This document shows, in pieces, positions 1-33,615 of a stretch of 64,000 nucleotides of DNA. This DNA is from Siphlonurus alternatus (taxonomy: Eukaryota > Arthropoda > Insecta > Ephemeroptera > Siphlonuridae), in contig OX463787.1 of assembly GCA_949825025.1 (NCBI GenBank), positions 18,163,707 through 18,227,706 of the forward strand. The letters are read 5' to 3'. The first letter of the stretch is position 1. Each line of letters starts with the position of its first letter. The notes under the pieces are model-generated. The model saw nothing but the letters and a program-made list of their open reading frames with translations, was not told the origin of the DNA and ran no database searches. The position numbers and the translations under genes were made by a program.

Positions 1-975
1 CAAAATATTAGAAACCATATAAAACATATTTCAGAATGAGGGGTGAGACAACACTATTAGCAACATCCTACTCAGATTGTTACATTTTCAAATATATAAA
101 TTTGAGAAATAATGCTCTGAAAATGAAAAAATATTTAAAATAAAAAATGAAAAACCTTGGGGTAGTTTGGGGATGAAATAGGGTTGTTACACCAATTAAA
201 AATGCATTTTCATAATATAAATAATTTTTTACTCCCAAATCTCAGTTTTCAGTACCATTGAACAATATTTGATTTTTCACACTTTAACCTCTGCAGATGG
301 TGGAAATGACCAAATGTAAATACTTTAATTCTCACGAAATAAATAGTCCTTGACTAGGTCACCACCTGAAGGTAAGTTTCGTGCCCTAGAAATAATTTTC
401 ACTTGAGTTATAGGCCTAATACCCTTTCTCCTATCTAACTCAGGCGTGTATTCCAATTTTTAAATAAAAAGAATATACAAATTAAGCGTCTGCTTCCTGC
501 TTATCTGCCTGCAGCTAAGTCTTGTGTTTTGATTGTGTAACGATTAAAATATAAATATATTTAAAAACCATAATAAAAAAAACGTCTTTGAAAAGGTGTA
601 AATTTAAGTAAAATTGTAAGCTGCAACGAACAAAACCCACTGCGGATTTATTGCATTGAATGTTCCATTTACGTAACCGCTGCTAATTCTATAATTTTTG
701 AACTTGAACATACTAGTACTAGAATTTTTCACAACTTGCATTGAGACGGCTGAGGCAAAAGAAAAAGTAAATCTTAGGTGGAAAATGCAACCTTTGGAAC
801 TTCAAATTACGTGTATCGTCAGGAAGTACATATTTCCACGTATACGGATTAAATCCCGGTTTGCATGTAAAGTTGTGGCTGTTAAAATATTAACCACTTC
901 TCAACCGTGAGGCATCCGTCCTCTTTTTTGTCAATGAAGTTGTCACATTCTAACCCACCGTTCTAATGTAAACAG
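1..975. other. AT-rich non-coding stretch upstream of the lectin exon
   Basis: No credible coding exon, RNA gene or structured repeat seen. It is probably intron or 5' flank of the C-type lectin gene whose exons start at 976; earlier exons (signal peptide) should lie to the left of the window. Confidence 0.5.
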
Positions 976-3900
976 GAGCTAAATTGGACGTCAGCCCAGC
1001 AGTTCTGTCGGTCACACGGTCTGCAGCTGGCCAGCATCGAGACTGAGGAGGAGAACAACTTGATCGGGAAGTACCTCATTAAGAACAGGCCGAGTGAGTA
1101 TAACCTTGCAGGTGGTGGATTGCTGATCAATATTTTTTTTGTCAATTATTTTGATATCAGTATTAATTAAACTACTCTGCTCGTGGGTATCAAAAAATGT
1201 TAACAGTTATTAATAAATTTTTATATTTCATGTATCAACATTTGTTATAATATAATTAAAATTTTTAACAATACATTTTTTTTCGGGTTCAGTGAACATC
1301 AAGGTCACAGAATAATTTTGCATAGAGAATGTTGTAAGTAATAGACAAAATCAAACGTAACTATGTTTATGCTCATAAAACCAAAGCTTCAGTAAATATA
1401 TATTTTTTTTTTAAATTTCTATGTAAGTATTTTTTTTTTAAATATTGGGTGCGATTCACGAACCAGTTAACCAGTTTTCTAACCACGATTAGATTAACCA
1501 CGTTTAATTATACCTGTTTTACGTGTTAAACCACCTAGTTAAACGTGGTTAGAAACCTGGCTAACTGTTTCGTGAATCGCGCCCAATATGTATATCCAAT
1601 TTTAATTTTTTACACAAAATAAAATCTTTTTGTTTTAAACAACACTTATTTGTTTTGCTTAAAGGCCCTATGACCATTTCACAGTATTAAGTCCACAGTT
1701 AGTATTGCCTCAGTATGATACGGCTGCATAAAAATAATTGTTCCAGCAGCAATAATATCACAGATAATAGCCGAAGAAAAGGCACCTGTGACGTCATTTG
1801 TACCCATTCTGTAGCGACCGTATAAGGAAATCCCAGCAAAAGATAGGTTAACTCTAGCTGCAACCGTGGACATAATTTTAATTCTGGAATGTTGAAATTT
1901 TACCAGGGCAGTCTTGATAGTATTTTTCAAATATCTTGAAAGAATTTTGTTGTTGACGTTCACACAGATTGACTTATTGCAGTAGCAATATAAGCCAAGA
2001 ATTTAACATTGTTTTCCTATACAACAGTTTTCTCTTCTTGCTACTGCAATAAGTCAGTCTATGTGAATGTCAGCAACAAAATTCTTTCAGGATATTTGAC
2101 AAATACTATCAAGACTGTCCTGGTAAAAATCTAACATTCCAGAATCAAAATTATGTCCGTGGTTGCAATTAGAGTGAACCTATCTATTGCAGGAATTTCC
2201 CTATGCTGTCGCCGCAGAATGGCTACAAGTGACGTCACAGGTGCCTTTACATCGGCTATTATCTGTGATATTATTGCTGCTGGAACAATTTTTTTATGCA
2301 GCCGTATCATACTGAGGCAATACTAACTGTGGACTTATTACTGTGAAATGGACATAGGGCTTTTAAGAGAAAGGTGACACTGTCAATGTTAAAAAAAAAC
2401 CTCACATGAAAGTTATGAAAAAAATTTAAAGGGTTCACCTGTACTGTATATCTATTATCAGTAGCTAAATTATCAGGTATTCGATACCTGGTATTCAAAT
2501 GCAACCTGGGATAGAGTTATGAATTTTTAAAGTTGACTACTTTAACATGAAAATATCAAACATCCATTTTAAATTTATTAAGTCAACTTAAAAAATTCAA
2601 AACATAAATAACTAGCTCGTATTTGTATACTTGATATTTTAGCTATACTGAGAGAAGATGTAGAGAAGAACATTTTCATTTCATAATTGTCGTGTGAGGA
2701 TTTTTTTTTTTAATATTGGGTGTGTTATTTGACAGTTAAATAGTTCAAATTTCATGTTATCTAACAGATTAAAGGACACAAAAGCACGATTTGCACCGCT
2801 ATCTGGTGTAAAGCTAGTTAAAAGCTCTAAATATTTTGAACTCATAATTGAAGTTTTTGGAAATATTAAGTTGCTCAATGTTTAATAATAGAGATATATT
2901 ATCCTGGTAATGTTGCATCTATCTTATAATAATATGGTATTCTTCTGTGGGGATTTACAGATCAGTACTATAAAAATTAATACAATATTTAAATATTTAA
3001 ATGTCGAAAAATATATTTTACATTGTATTGCTAGAGCAATGTCTATAATGGGTGCGATTCACGAAGCAGTTAGCCAGGTTTCTAACCACGTTTAGCTTAA
3101 CCACGTTTAACTATACATTTTTTACGTGTTAAACCTGCCTAGTTAAACGTGGTTAAACTAAACGTGGTTAGAAACCTGGCTAACTCCTTCGTGAATTGCT
3201 CCCAATAGAGTTAATAGCATGATACTTCATAATGGAATAATTATGACTTAACAACATTCCTTGTTTAAGGTCGAGATAACGTCGAACAGCTGTTTGACGT
3301 AATCCCCTTTGATTAACATGTAAACCTTAGCAAATTGACGAAAATTCTGAAATTTTTTTGAGAGACAGATAAAAGCCATAGAAAAAGTTTCAAAAACATT
3401 TAACTAGCCGATTTTTTTAAATTAATTTTTTATTTGGGCTCTCCATGGGAAAGCCCTATGCCGAAAATTAAAAAAATTAATTAAAAAAATCGGACCGTTA
3501 AATTGTTTTGAAATTTTTTCTATGACTTGTAGGCACTAATATCTGCCTCTCAAAAAAATTTCAGAATTTTTGTCAATTTGCTAAGGTTTACATGTTAATC
3601 AAACGTAATTACGTCAAACAGCTGTTCGGCGATATCTCTACCTTAAGCATAATTTGCATGATGATGTTTGCAAGGAGAAATATTGACAATTTTAAGACAA
3701 ATAAAAAAATAAATGGCAACAATATCAGAAAAAAATTACGTAAATGTTGATGTAACTGAACAAAAAAAAAATTAAAATTAGGTCCAAAGATGTACAATGG
3801 AATATTGTCCTCAATTTTTTTATTGCAAAAATGGATAGAGGGTGAAAAGTTTTGCTACCCTGATTTTTTTCAGATTTTTTAGAGCCCAGGAAGTATTTTT

Positions 3901-5112
3901 AAAAAATTATTGAATGCCGTATTTGTGACGTCACGCGGCGTAAAGTCCTATCTTTTTCTTAAAGAGCGGCGTCTCGTGACGTCACAAAAAGAACTTTCAA
4001 TAATTTTTTAAAAATACTTCCCGGGCTCGAAAAAATCTGAAAAAAATCAGGGTAGCATAACTTTGCACCCTCTATCCATTTCTGCAATAAAAAAAATTGA
4101 AGTCAATACTCCATAACCTTTCTGATGATCTAAAAATAGCTAATTATCGATATTTTATATCAAATTACTAGTAAATCTAATGCTTTCTTCAGATAAGTCC
4201 AAACATTTCCAAGCTCATTTCTGGTTGCACGCTTTACTGAGGGGAGTGGGGGCCAAAATTTCCCGATATTTAAATACTATGTAAAATAAAACTTGAAGTT
4301 CCTATCTTTAATTTTTTTTTTTTTTTTTGCGAAAATTAAATATGCATTGCTGGGTGGCTAATTAAGGATTCAAATTATTTAGGTTTTTTGGGGAAGGTTT
4401 TTACACTTTTCCGCTTTAAAAGAGTTATGCGCCATCCTGACTCCCTCCACCCCCCCCCCTTTTCCGTTGGTAATTCAATGGTTACTTTACATTAATTAGC
4501 GATATAGGTTGTTTCAGAATTTTGCAATGATAATATTCTCAATTAATAATTTTTTTTTAGTAATTTATGTTTCTTTTTATTTTTCCAAGTATTATAAATT
4601 TTAAAATATAAGTAATCAATGTTGCGTGAGTGGAATTATATGAAATTAAATTGATTTGAATACAATGACTATACTTTTAATGTTAATGTAATGTTATAGT
4701 TACAGTAGTTTAAACTTCACGGTTGCTTATATGAAATAAGTAAATACAATTACAAACATATAAGAACTTATGCATTTTTATTAAACTTTAATGACATGAA
4801 GCAAAGGCATATTTGTTCTTTAGACCCCCCCCCCCCTAGTGAACACAGTTAGCTGCAGGTCCTCACACGTCTGTTCTGTCTCCAGATTGGTACTTCTGGC
4901 TGGGAGGATCTGATTCTCAGCAGGAAGGAACGTGGAGGTGGACCAACGGACAGACACTGAACTTCACTGACTGGTACTATTTACAGTTGGACAACGACTA
5001 TGAAGACTGCATGCTGCTGACGGTGTTGATTGGTGGCTCACACGGGTGGTTGGACATTACTTGTTCACAGAGGTGGAGCTTTGTGTGTGAGCTGGAGGAC
5101 GTCTGCTCGTAA
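976..5112 (+). CDS. C-type lectin domain protein, last two exons (5' partial)
   Basis: Coding exons 976..1093 and 4886..5112. The first follows an acceptor ending AACAG and stops at donor GTGAGT; the second follows CTCCAG and ends with TAA at 5110. The split codon A|AT joins the exons in frame. Exon 1 gives LNWTSAQQFCRSHG then LQLASIETEEENN, the usual start of the C-type lectin fold. Exon 2 gives the WLGGSD / WRWTNGQ core and ends with EDC, ITC and SFVCE, the conserved disulfide cysteines. The EPN or QPD calcium/sugar triplet is absent (LDN stands there) and WND is replaced by WLD, so calcium-dependent sugar binding is doubtful. Likely secreted, possibly in immunity or adhesion (inference). 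The N-terminal part is outside the window. Confidence 0.88.
1443..1588. repeat. F1 palindromic MITE
   Basis: About 145 bp with inverted ends GGTGCGATTCACGAA and its complement, and internal AACCACGTTTA motifs that make the whole element fold back. Other copies: 3046, 8521, 10413 and 30604. Flanks are AT, suggesting a short TA-type target. Lies in the lectin intron. Confidence 0.85.
1662..2364. repeat. Foldback element of about 700 bp with 330-bp arms
   Basis: The left arm (1662 to about 1991) returns as its diverged complement in 2036-2364, with a spacer of roughly 45 bp. Outer ends read AAAGGCCCTATGACCATTTC on the left and the near-complement on the right. Each arm carries a TGACGTCA palindrome (near 1789 and 2233). 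No transposase. Short open frames in the arms look accidental. Confidence 0.85.
2338..2725. repeat. Degenerate F2-type palindrome
   Basis: Resembles the F2 subtype Y core (TATCAGTAGCTAAA, AGTTATGAATTTTTAAAG) but lacks clean TTAA ends; it directly follows the foldback element. Confidence 0.5.
3046..3207. repeat. F1 palindromic MITE
   Basis: Second F1 copy in the lectin intron. Ends ATGGGTGCGATTCACGAAG and TTCGTGAATTGCTCCCAAT; internal AACCACGTTTA repeats. Confidence 0.85.
3265..3646. repeat. F2 (TTAA) MITE, subtype X
   Basis: TTAA stands at both ends (3265-3268 and 3643-3646). Ends read TTAAGGTCGAGATAAC and complement, then an AACAGCTG box. The core with GATTAACATGTAAACCTTAGC folds back on itself. 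A TTAA duplication is the mark of piggyBac-type insertion; no transposase is present, so this is a non-autonomous element. Confidence 0.85.
3796..4114. repeat. F3a palindromic MITE with TGACGTCA core
   Basis: About 320 bp with ends AATGGAGTATCGACCTC (degenerate here) and complement, then ATGGATAGAGGGTGCAAAG. Two TGACGTCA sites flank the centre. Other copies at 24334, 31993, 52537 and 54216; a half copy at 6962. Confidence 0.85.
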
Positions 5113-5274
5113 CTTCCACCTCACCTCCAAATGTCAAACTGTCGTACGTTTAACATAACAATGTTGCACGTGGTCTAGCTTACTTTAATGACATTAAATT
5201 AAAACTTTGCTAATCAGACACCAATGTAATAAGTGTTAATTTTTTTTCTGGCTTTAAACTGTCAAATATTCCCG

Positions 5275-5332
5275 AATAAATTATATAATTTACCAGCTAT
5301 TATATTACTTATGTCTTATGTACTTCAATAAA
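5275..5332 (+). terminator. Polyadenylation signals of the lectin gene
   Basis: AATAAA occurs at 5275-5280 and again at 5327-5332, 163 and 215 bp after the lectin stop. Either could direct cleavage. Confidence 0.6.
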
Positions 5333-5532
5333 ACTGACAAATGAAATTTATGTATCGCTTTTAATTTATTAATTATTAAAAATTTACACCTATATAATAG
5401 TGATTCTAGTGATACATAGTTTAGTTTGGTAAGTGAATTCCATCATTTGTTATCAAGTTGGTTACTTTAAAGTATAATTTACAATAGGGAACCTTTATTA
5501 AATATTTATTTAAATAATGTATCTATTATTAT

Positions 5533-6439
<907 letters not shown>

Positions 6440-6592
6440 CAAGGGTTTGGGAATATGAAAAAAAAAAGTGGCCTAACATCAAGCCTTTTAATCGACCTTC
6501 TTTATTATAGATTATGAACACTGCATTTAGTAAGTTACATTTATTAGAGATTGCAAATTTCAACTGCTTGGAAAATGTCAAAAAAGCAAAAA

Positions 6593-6757
<165 letters not shown>

Positions 6758-6961
6758 TATGTAGAGACATAAAAGGTATATCAATTAAAATTTCAAACTT
6801 TGAGAATTATCAATCTAAAAATTAATTTTTAAAATGACAAAATTTAGAATTTATCTAGAACAGGTTAAATATTTTAGTAATATTCGACTAAAAAAAGCGG
6901 CAATTTTTAATTCAGCGAAAGCTCAGAAGATGTAATGAAAATGATATTGTTAAAAAGTAAA

Positions 6962-7024
6962 CCGTCATAACTTTGCACCCTCTATCCATTCCTGCAATAA
7001 AAAAGTGAGGTCGATACTCCATTG
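6962..7024. repeat. Half copy of F3a
   Basis: Only the right end survives: CATAACTTTGCACCCTCTAT, then GAGGTCGATACTCCATTG. The left half is missing. Confidence 0.7.
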
Positions 7025-7463
7025 TTTTTTATTTTGAGAACAATTATTATCATTGTACAAAGCTTTTTTATTATAAAATACAATTCATATTATAGTAACA
7101 TTAAATATTAATGAATAAAACAAAAGAGAATATTTTATTAAATTCATTACGTTATACTACATATTTCAAATTATAAAATTCTTCTTTAAACTCATAAATA
7201 TGATTAATATCATTAGTTTTATGGCTGTAGTTGTTACATGTGTTACTATAGAAATTAGAAAGGCAAATTATGTACGTAATATATAGTTCCCTACATTGCC
7301 CGTCCCAATAAGAAATAAATTGATCCTGGGATAATATATTGAAAAGTTTAGTTTTTACAGCGAGTGAAAAAAAAAAAAAAAAGCTGAAAGTTAAAGTGCA
7401 GTTTTGTGGAAATGCGTGGAGAGCAATCTTTTGTTTTGTTAAACTCCACATCGTGGACAACAA

Positions 7464-16889
<9,426 letters not shown>

Positions 16890-17073
16890 CGCAAAATCTG
16901 CAAGGTTCCTCAAATTAGACAAGTAATATGGGTGAATGAATGAATGAACACTTTTCAGTGAATGGACCGCTCAGCAATCTTTTTTATTTGCCCCATGGGC
17001 CTTTATTAGTAAATCAATTTTGACTATAATGTATATTTGTTATATTATTGTATTGTGCCCATGAAAGAGATAA

Positions 17074-17266
17074 TGAAATAAAATAAAATAAAATAAAATA
17101 AAATAAAATAAAATAAAATAAAATAAAATAAAATAAAGTAAAATAAAATAAAAAAAAATAAAATAAAATAAAATAAAATAAAATAAAATAAAATAAAAAA
17201 AAATAAAAAAAAATAAAAAAAATAAAATAAATAAAATAAATAAAATAAAATAAATAAAATAAATAA
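17074..17266. repeat. (AAAAT)n microsatellite grown from a LINE tail
   Basis: Preceded by TGTGCCCATGAAAGAGATAA, typical of a non-LTR 3' end, then about 190 bp of AAAAT with some AAAT variants. Confidence 0.9.
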
Positions 17267-17940
17267 ATTGCTCGAGTTTACAATCAATATTCGCATCATT
17301 TTTTTCCAAGTGTAAAGGCAGATTGACATGGCGATTTTTATCATGCTACGCGAAGTGAATAATGCACACTTAATTGCTATAACATTCATTGGATGCCATA
17401 TTGGGCGAATAAAAGAAAAAGAGTATCGTAATTAACTCAATTACCGGCGAATTCGCCGCCGCATAGGATTTCGCAGCTTTTTTGTCAAATAGCGCCGCAT
17501 CTCAATCGTCACTCGTGAAAATCCACCTTTAAGGTTCATTTCCATGGAGCGGGGAAAGCGAGAAAATCGCATGCCAATCAGAGGCTTGAAATTTCCTACT
17601 ATGTTGCAGGAAGCAATTTTATCGCCAACATGGCCGCCATACGGTTTCACCGCAAGTGCGCCTTTCTGGCCCCGCCAAGCCTCTCTTGACATCGCTTCAT
17701 GGAAAAGCTCCTTGATGCAGATTTGCAAAGTTGAGGTGCATAGTAAGAAATTTAGTACTTGATGACGTCACAAATCAATGCTAATCGGGGCTGGCTGTGA
17801 GTTGTGACGTCAGCAAGGACCTTGTTTACAGCGCAGCTTTGCACAGCTGCTCCGCGTGCGGATAAAAAAATAAATAATATTAGTGTTGATCTCTAGCAAC
17901 AATTGCATGGTGTCTGTCTAATTTATAATTTGAGGCCCGT
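17262..17940. repeat. F11 element interrupted by F4/F4b insertions
   Basis: Outer parts (TTGCTCGAGTTTACAATCAA and TAATTTGAGGCCCGTATC) match the intact F11 at 38832-39164. Between them lie an F4b piece (about 17440-17527) and an F4 copy (17528-17710). Confidence 0.65.
17528..17710. repeat. F4 MITE
   Basis: Begins TTTAAGGTTCATTTCCATGG, ends ATCGCTTCATGGAAAAGC; holds AACATGGCCGCCATA. Confidence 0.8.
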
Positions 17941-17949
17941 ATCTGTAAA

Positions 17950-18210
17950 ATAACACGGATCAGCTGATCAGTGTATTCTCTTTTGATTAATATGTTACCT
18001 TAGCGAACCCAACAAAAATTTTGTTAGAAACAGCTCTTATTCACATAAAAAATTTTAAGACAATAATTCAAGACAATTTTTCGTTTTTAAAATTTTCATG
18101 TGATTTTTAAATACTCTAAAGGCTGTCTCTAGAAAATAAAATCAGAATTTTTGTGTTTGCTAAGATTTAAATGTTAATGAAATTACAACGATTAGTGTTG
18201 TTTTACTCTG
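17950..18210. repeat. Degenerate F2 subtype X
   Basis: GATCAGCTGATCAG then TTTTGATTAATATG and the matching inverted half; TTAA ends not preserved. Confidence 0.55.
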
Positions 18211-21200
18211 AAAAAATGTTTCGGTTTCGGCTTAGACTTGCACTCTGATTCGCCAGAAATTTGAGCTGATTCCACCCCCAATTTCAATACCCTTGAGCTA
18301 GGGTTAAAAAAAATGACTTGTAATTTGCTTCGAATTTCTCTAAATGTTTAGTCATGTATGTTAGCATGACTAATAATTAAAACAAATGTTAATTATTCCA
18401 TCACCTCAACAAATTTTCAAACTCTCCCCGCGCAAAATTCGTTCTTCTCCACAAGACACTGAACCTCTTGGCTCTACTAAAGAAATAAAAAGATTGTAAA
18501 TAAAATACTTGATACTTTATTATAACTTTTATGCAAAGAACATTGGGAAAAAAAATTAATAATTTATTTTTAATTTGTCCCTACTAAAAATTATTGCTGG
18601 AATAAAAAAGTTTGATTTGAAGTTTTTAAAGTCTGATAAAAAAAACTGTTGGAAAAGTAAACATTGAGTATATAATTATTATCAATTAAATCCTTAAAAT
18701 ATTAAATAAGCATGACATCATGCGTTTGAGTACTTTACTAGTAAGAGAATATTTCCGATATTTACTCAACCGTGTATGATAAAAGTGATAATATTTAATT
18801 ACTTTAAGCACGAAAAAAATAAACTCGGTATTGATTTTGACACGGTGCAAACTAAGGGTTACGACTATTTCAAATCTGAACTTTGTCAAAAACACGAACC
18901 TTTTCTCTTTGAACTAATTACACACGTGACATGCGACAGACATACACCAAAAGTTATAAAATACGTCTCAATGCTACATAACTTGCACCAAATTGATTTT
19001 TTTCCATTCGTCTTTCCGACATATTTTTGACTACATTTATTTTAAAATATATAAAAAAAATGTGGTGCTAGTTTCGTGTGATAAGTCCATTTGATTCTTC
19101 TCTGGTTTTACTTTTTGAATTTATTTGTAAACAAAAAGAATTCCCCAAGTTAGACTATTTTAAAAATTAACAAAATAACTTATACTTTTTTTTTCCTTTG
19201 GCTTGAAAGCTAATCATGTTCCTCGGAAAATATTACAAATTTCATACAAAAATTTTAATACAGTTAAATAAATTATTATTAATATTTAATGCTATTGTCA
19301 ATATAAAAATATTATTTCAGTAAATATTTTGTATAATTACGTTTATTGATTGTTTGTGCAATTTAAGTTCTAGTTAGCTTGGGAACTACCAAATTACAAC
19401 ATGCTTTTTCTATTTATTTAATTTTTTATTCATTTCTTCTTAATCTTGATGGATGAAATAATAAAATATTCAAGATTTCTCCCGAATTATTTTTTATTAC
19501 TATTTTTTACTAACTGTAAGATGTCACCTGAATGAAAAATAAAAAAAAAATTAATAAATCATTCACTATTTATTATTTTTCATTTGGTTTGAAGACCAAA
19601 TGGAAAATAAAATGTCGATTTTAAATTAATATGAATTAATTTATTGACATTAAATTAATTTATTATATAATTAAGAAATAATGGTTTTAATTAATTATGT
19701 TACACCTTCATAATATTTTAAAATTGCCACCAATTTATTATTTGGAAGTAGTGACATCTATGTTCAGAATATTGCGAAATTGTAATAAACCAGGGCGATT
19801 GACCTGCTGCGGTGAGCATTTTATGTACTAAAAATGGTCCTAGAAAGTTTTCAAATTGAAATTTGCCTGATATGGTGACATGTCTTTGCAACCATGCGTA
19901 GGATGGAATAGGTCACCATAACCAAGAATGAAATAGAACTAATTGGCGCTGTTATGGCGACCGTCGCCACAACAGAAAATGTCGCAATAACAGTCTGTTA
20001 AATAGAACTTTGTCACCACAACGGGGCATGATAGCAAACTGTAGAAATAAAATTTGAATTTTACTTCACATTAATTTTATTTGTTACATTATTTTATCTC
20101 TGCATAGACAAAAAAACATTTTTATACTATCCACACGTATGCAAAAATTTTGCGACAAAATTTAACATTTTGGATCATCATAGCTTTATAGTATGTCTTT
20201 AGTTAAAATTCTAATTAAAATCAGAAAATTATGTCATGAAACATAAACCAAACAATGCATTATATTATTTATATTTTTCTCACATAAAAAGTAATTCAAA
20301 ATATTGCCATAGTCAACGCTGTAAACAATATTATAACTATTTTAAAATAAAAATCAGTGCCCATAAAAATCCTAGGAAATAATATATTTATATGTATAAA
20401 TATATTATTATGTGTGTGTGTGTGTGTGTGTAAAGTTTGATAATAAATATAATAATAATGGTATCTTTTTCTCCTGTCCTTTTTTTTAATTTTATTATTA
20501 ACATTGAGTTCAATAATATTAATAAAATAATAAAAAAAAACACTGCTACAGTTACATTCTTTCATTTTTTGTTATTTTTTTGCGTAGTTAGGTAGATACA
20601 TTTAGTATTTTATTTATTTTGTTTGTTAATCGTTAACTTAATTTTTATCAAAGAGTAATAAATATAATATAAAAAATCTTATCAATTAACAATTTTTTTT
20701 AATTATGTACAGTTAAGTAGCTTATTGACGTTTCTATTTTATTTATTATTTATATATATTATTAAATTCTTATATTAATATTTTAACAACATGATTACAA
20801 CATTCACATAAACATATTTTAAAATTTGTTTAAAGTTTATAATAAATATGTTTAAAAAAAATAAACTTTTTCAAAAAGTTACATTTAATAACTACAAGCT
20901 AAAATTTTTTAATTATAATTTTTTTATTTTACTAATATACTAATGCACAAGGCAGCATTACCAGTATGTTAAAAATTCTTTAATAAATTATCAATTGAAG
21001 TCAATTTTCTAAAATGAACGAAACAAAATACATTCAGTTAAAACACAACACTAAAACAGTAATATGAGGGAGTTTTATAAATATAGACCTACGTGTGTTA
21101 TGGCCACACATTTAAATAAAATTTACTTCGTGAGGGTCTGAGCGTGGAGCCGCTAGTGTATAGCTCATGTATTGCTGATGTGCACTGTACATATAAAAGC

Positions 21201-21646
21201 TAGCAGAGAAAGTCATATGTTAGAATCGATGTCGAAATCTGGTCGCGTCAACGGCACTTTTGTCCGCTACCATGTTAAAAGTATAGGGACCAAATGGGGC
21301 ATCCTGTTATGTTATAGGTTTAGGAAAATCATCTAAAATCTGCTATAACTCGGAAAATACTGTATCTAACGCAGAGAAAAGTATACCAAAATAGTGGCAA
21401 AAATATGTAGTATTTTTTAAAATAAAAAAATTCGCTCTAAACACAATATAACAAAATTTTCACAAACGCTCCAAAATTGACTTCAGCGTCCCCGTACGGC
21501 AAGCATAAGAGTTTGGCTACTATCTTCTCTGTTCTGTGCTGATTGTGCTTTACTAGTGGCGCTGAGACCACGCAAAGAAAATTTCTGTGCAATATCTGAA
21601 ATTTCTGATAATAATTCAGTGAGATGACTCGAGGATGTTGATTGGT
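18211..21646. other. Intergenic DNA between the two receptors, no gene seen
   Basis: Very AT-rich. Holds a (TG)n run at 20410-20431, a short block at about 18725-18800 that recurs near 22545-22605 (ACTCAACC.TGTATGATAAAAG), and an unrecognised less AT-rich block at 21060-21600. No coding exon supported. Confidence 0.55.
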
Positions 21647-31780
<10,134 letters not shown>

Positions 31781-31992
31781 CGCTGAAGAAAGACGATTGA
31801 CGTTTTCTCGGCTGAACAAAACCGAGTGGACGGGAAAGTTTGTCGATACTTTTAATTGCAGTCTCTTTGTTTTTAAAACTTTTTCTTTACAACGTAATAT
31901 CCATGTCTGGACACCAGAAACTTTACTCCTGCTTTGTTTATTTTATTTTATTTTTTTTTTTAAATGAAACCCTCTTGAATGCTTTTATTTAC

Positions 31993-32230
31993 TAATGGAG
32001 TATCGACCTCCATTTTTTTTTTATTGCAGAAATGGATAGAGAGTGCAAAGTTATGCTGCCCTGAATTTTTCAGATTTTTTAGAGGCTTGGAAGTATATTT
32101 AAAATATTATTGAAAGTCCTTTTAGTGACTAGTGACGTCACGCGGTGGCAAATCCTTTCAAAGTTCTTCAGGGTAACTTTGCACCCTCTATCCATTTCTG
32201 CAATAAAATATGGAGGTTGATACTCCATTA
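31993..32230. repeat. F3a MITE with an internal deletion
   Basis: Both ends present (AATGGAGTATCGACCTCC and GGAGGTTGATACTCCATT), but the right arm is shortened after the central AGTGACGTCACGCGG. Confidence 0.85.
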
Positions 32231-32264
32231 CATACTACTTCTAAGCCCCGAATCTTCCGAACCC

Positions 32265-32605
32265 ATAACTCAAGTATTTTGCGGGCTCTTCCAGAACAGG
32301 GACAGCCACGGCCTTGCTATCCAACCCGGCATTTGCCTTCGACTGAGGGAAACGTGGAAACCTCAGACAGGATGGACGCTACAGCTTTTTGTCAGTAAAC
32401 CGTAAGTTCAATGGTCTACAGCCAGGGGAACCATATAGCGGAAAAGCGAAATGATTTACCCCTGGAAAACGTGATTTTTGCTGAAAATGGCCACCCATCC
32501 AACAACTAAACACGCTCGGCGTTGCATGACTTCGGTGATCTGACGAGACCCGGTCAATTGCACTGCGCCACACCTCCCACACAGGGAGGTTTATAGACTT
32601 TACCA
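32265..32605 (-). mobile_element. 5S-rRNA-derived SINE with head
   Basis: On the minus strand: GGTGTGGCGCAGTGCAATTG, then GATCACCGAAGTCATGCAAC and TTGGATGGGTGG, matching the 5S rRNA internal promoter region. The body carries GAGGTTTCCACGTTTCCCTC. The tail is degenerate. Confidence 0.85.
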
Positions 32606-32689
32606 CGCAGTCTATGGAGGCGTGGTGAACCAAAACTCTTTTGATATTGATAGACTGGGTACTTTTCTTACCTCACTCAAAATTACAAA

Positions 32690-33030
32690 TCTTCATACCG
32701 GGCACTTCAAACAGTGGTATACGCCTCTGATTCGTAATCGGATGGTTGTGAGTTCGATCCCAGCCATGCACCGCCAAACTTTTCACATGTGGCGTTTGCT
32801 AAAGAACACCCACTCATGCATCCCGGAGGGGATTGATGGCATCCTCCATCAATTGCCGACCATCTTGACTGAGGTTTCCATGGTTTCCTCAGTTACAACC
32901 AGGCGAATACTGGGATGGATTGCTTATAGGCCATGGGAAATGGACCCACAAAAGTAGGGTCTATGAAGAGCTAGGAGCTTAAATTAATTCAATTCAGTCA
33001 CTTAATTGTGGCCAGTACCCTGTACTAGGG
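32690..33030 (+). mobile_element. tRNA-derived SINE
   Basis: Head with GTGGTATACGCCTCTGATTC, an anticodon-loop-like TTCGTAA and a B box GAGTTCGATCC at about 32751. The body has GACTGAGGTTTCCATGG, the same central domain as the 5S SINEs. Second copy, inverted, at 37975-38312. Confidence 0.85.
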
Positions 33031-33401
33031 TTCGGTTGAAGCAAAAAAATATATGTATATTCAAGTGAGAGTAACCTTCTTAAAGTCCTGAGTACATTAA
33101 AATGTAATAAGATGCAAACTTTTTGTACTTCAAACGTGACGAAATAATGTCAATACTATGCAGGGTCGGACTGGGCTCAAAGGGACTACTGAGCAAACAG
33201 GAGTATGGGCCCATATCAAGGGCCTACTTGACCCTGAGGGGGCCTACTTTTAACGTTGTAGGGGTCTCCCAGCCGAGGGGGCCTACTGAGCGATCGCTCA
33301 CCAACTCTTATAGCCAGTCCGAGTTTGATACTATTCAAAATTTTATTCAAAATTCAAATTCAGTTTTTGAAAAAATCGTCAATATGGTACTATGGAAGAT
33401 A

Positions 33402-33615
33402 CAGTCAAATTAATTTGAAATTCATTCCGGAAGTAGCCGGAAATGTGATATTTATTGTTATTCTCTTTGTAATTCAGTTTTGAAATTTTACAGAGTTGTT
33501 TGAAGTAGAAGTACTGACCTATGTGTGAAATTGTAATGCTAAAATACGGATAGAAAGACCAGAAACCTTTCACTTCTGGCTACTTCCAGAGGGAATATCA
33601 TATTAATTTAACTGT
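33402..33615. repeat. F8 MITE (TA-flanked)
   Basis: CAGTCAAATTAATTTGAAAT at the left and ATATTAATTTAACTG at the right, TA on both sides. Confidence 0.85.

Noticed and set aside
32690..32765. A functional tRNA gene
   Set aside because: A B box and anticodon-like loop exist, but the acceptor stem does not pair and the SINE body follows directly.
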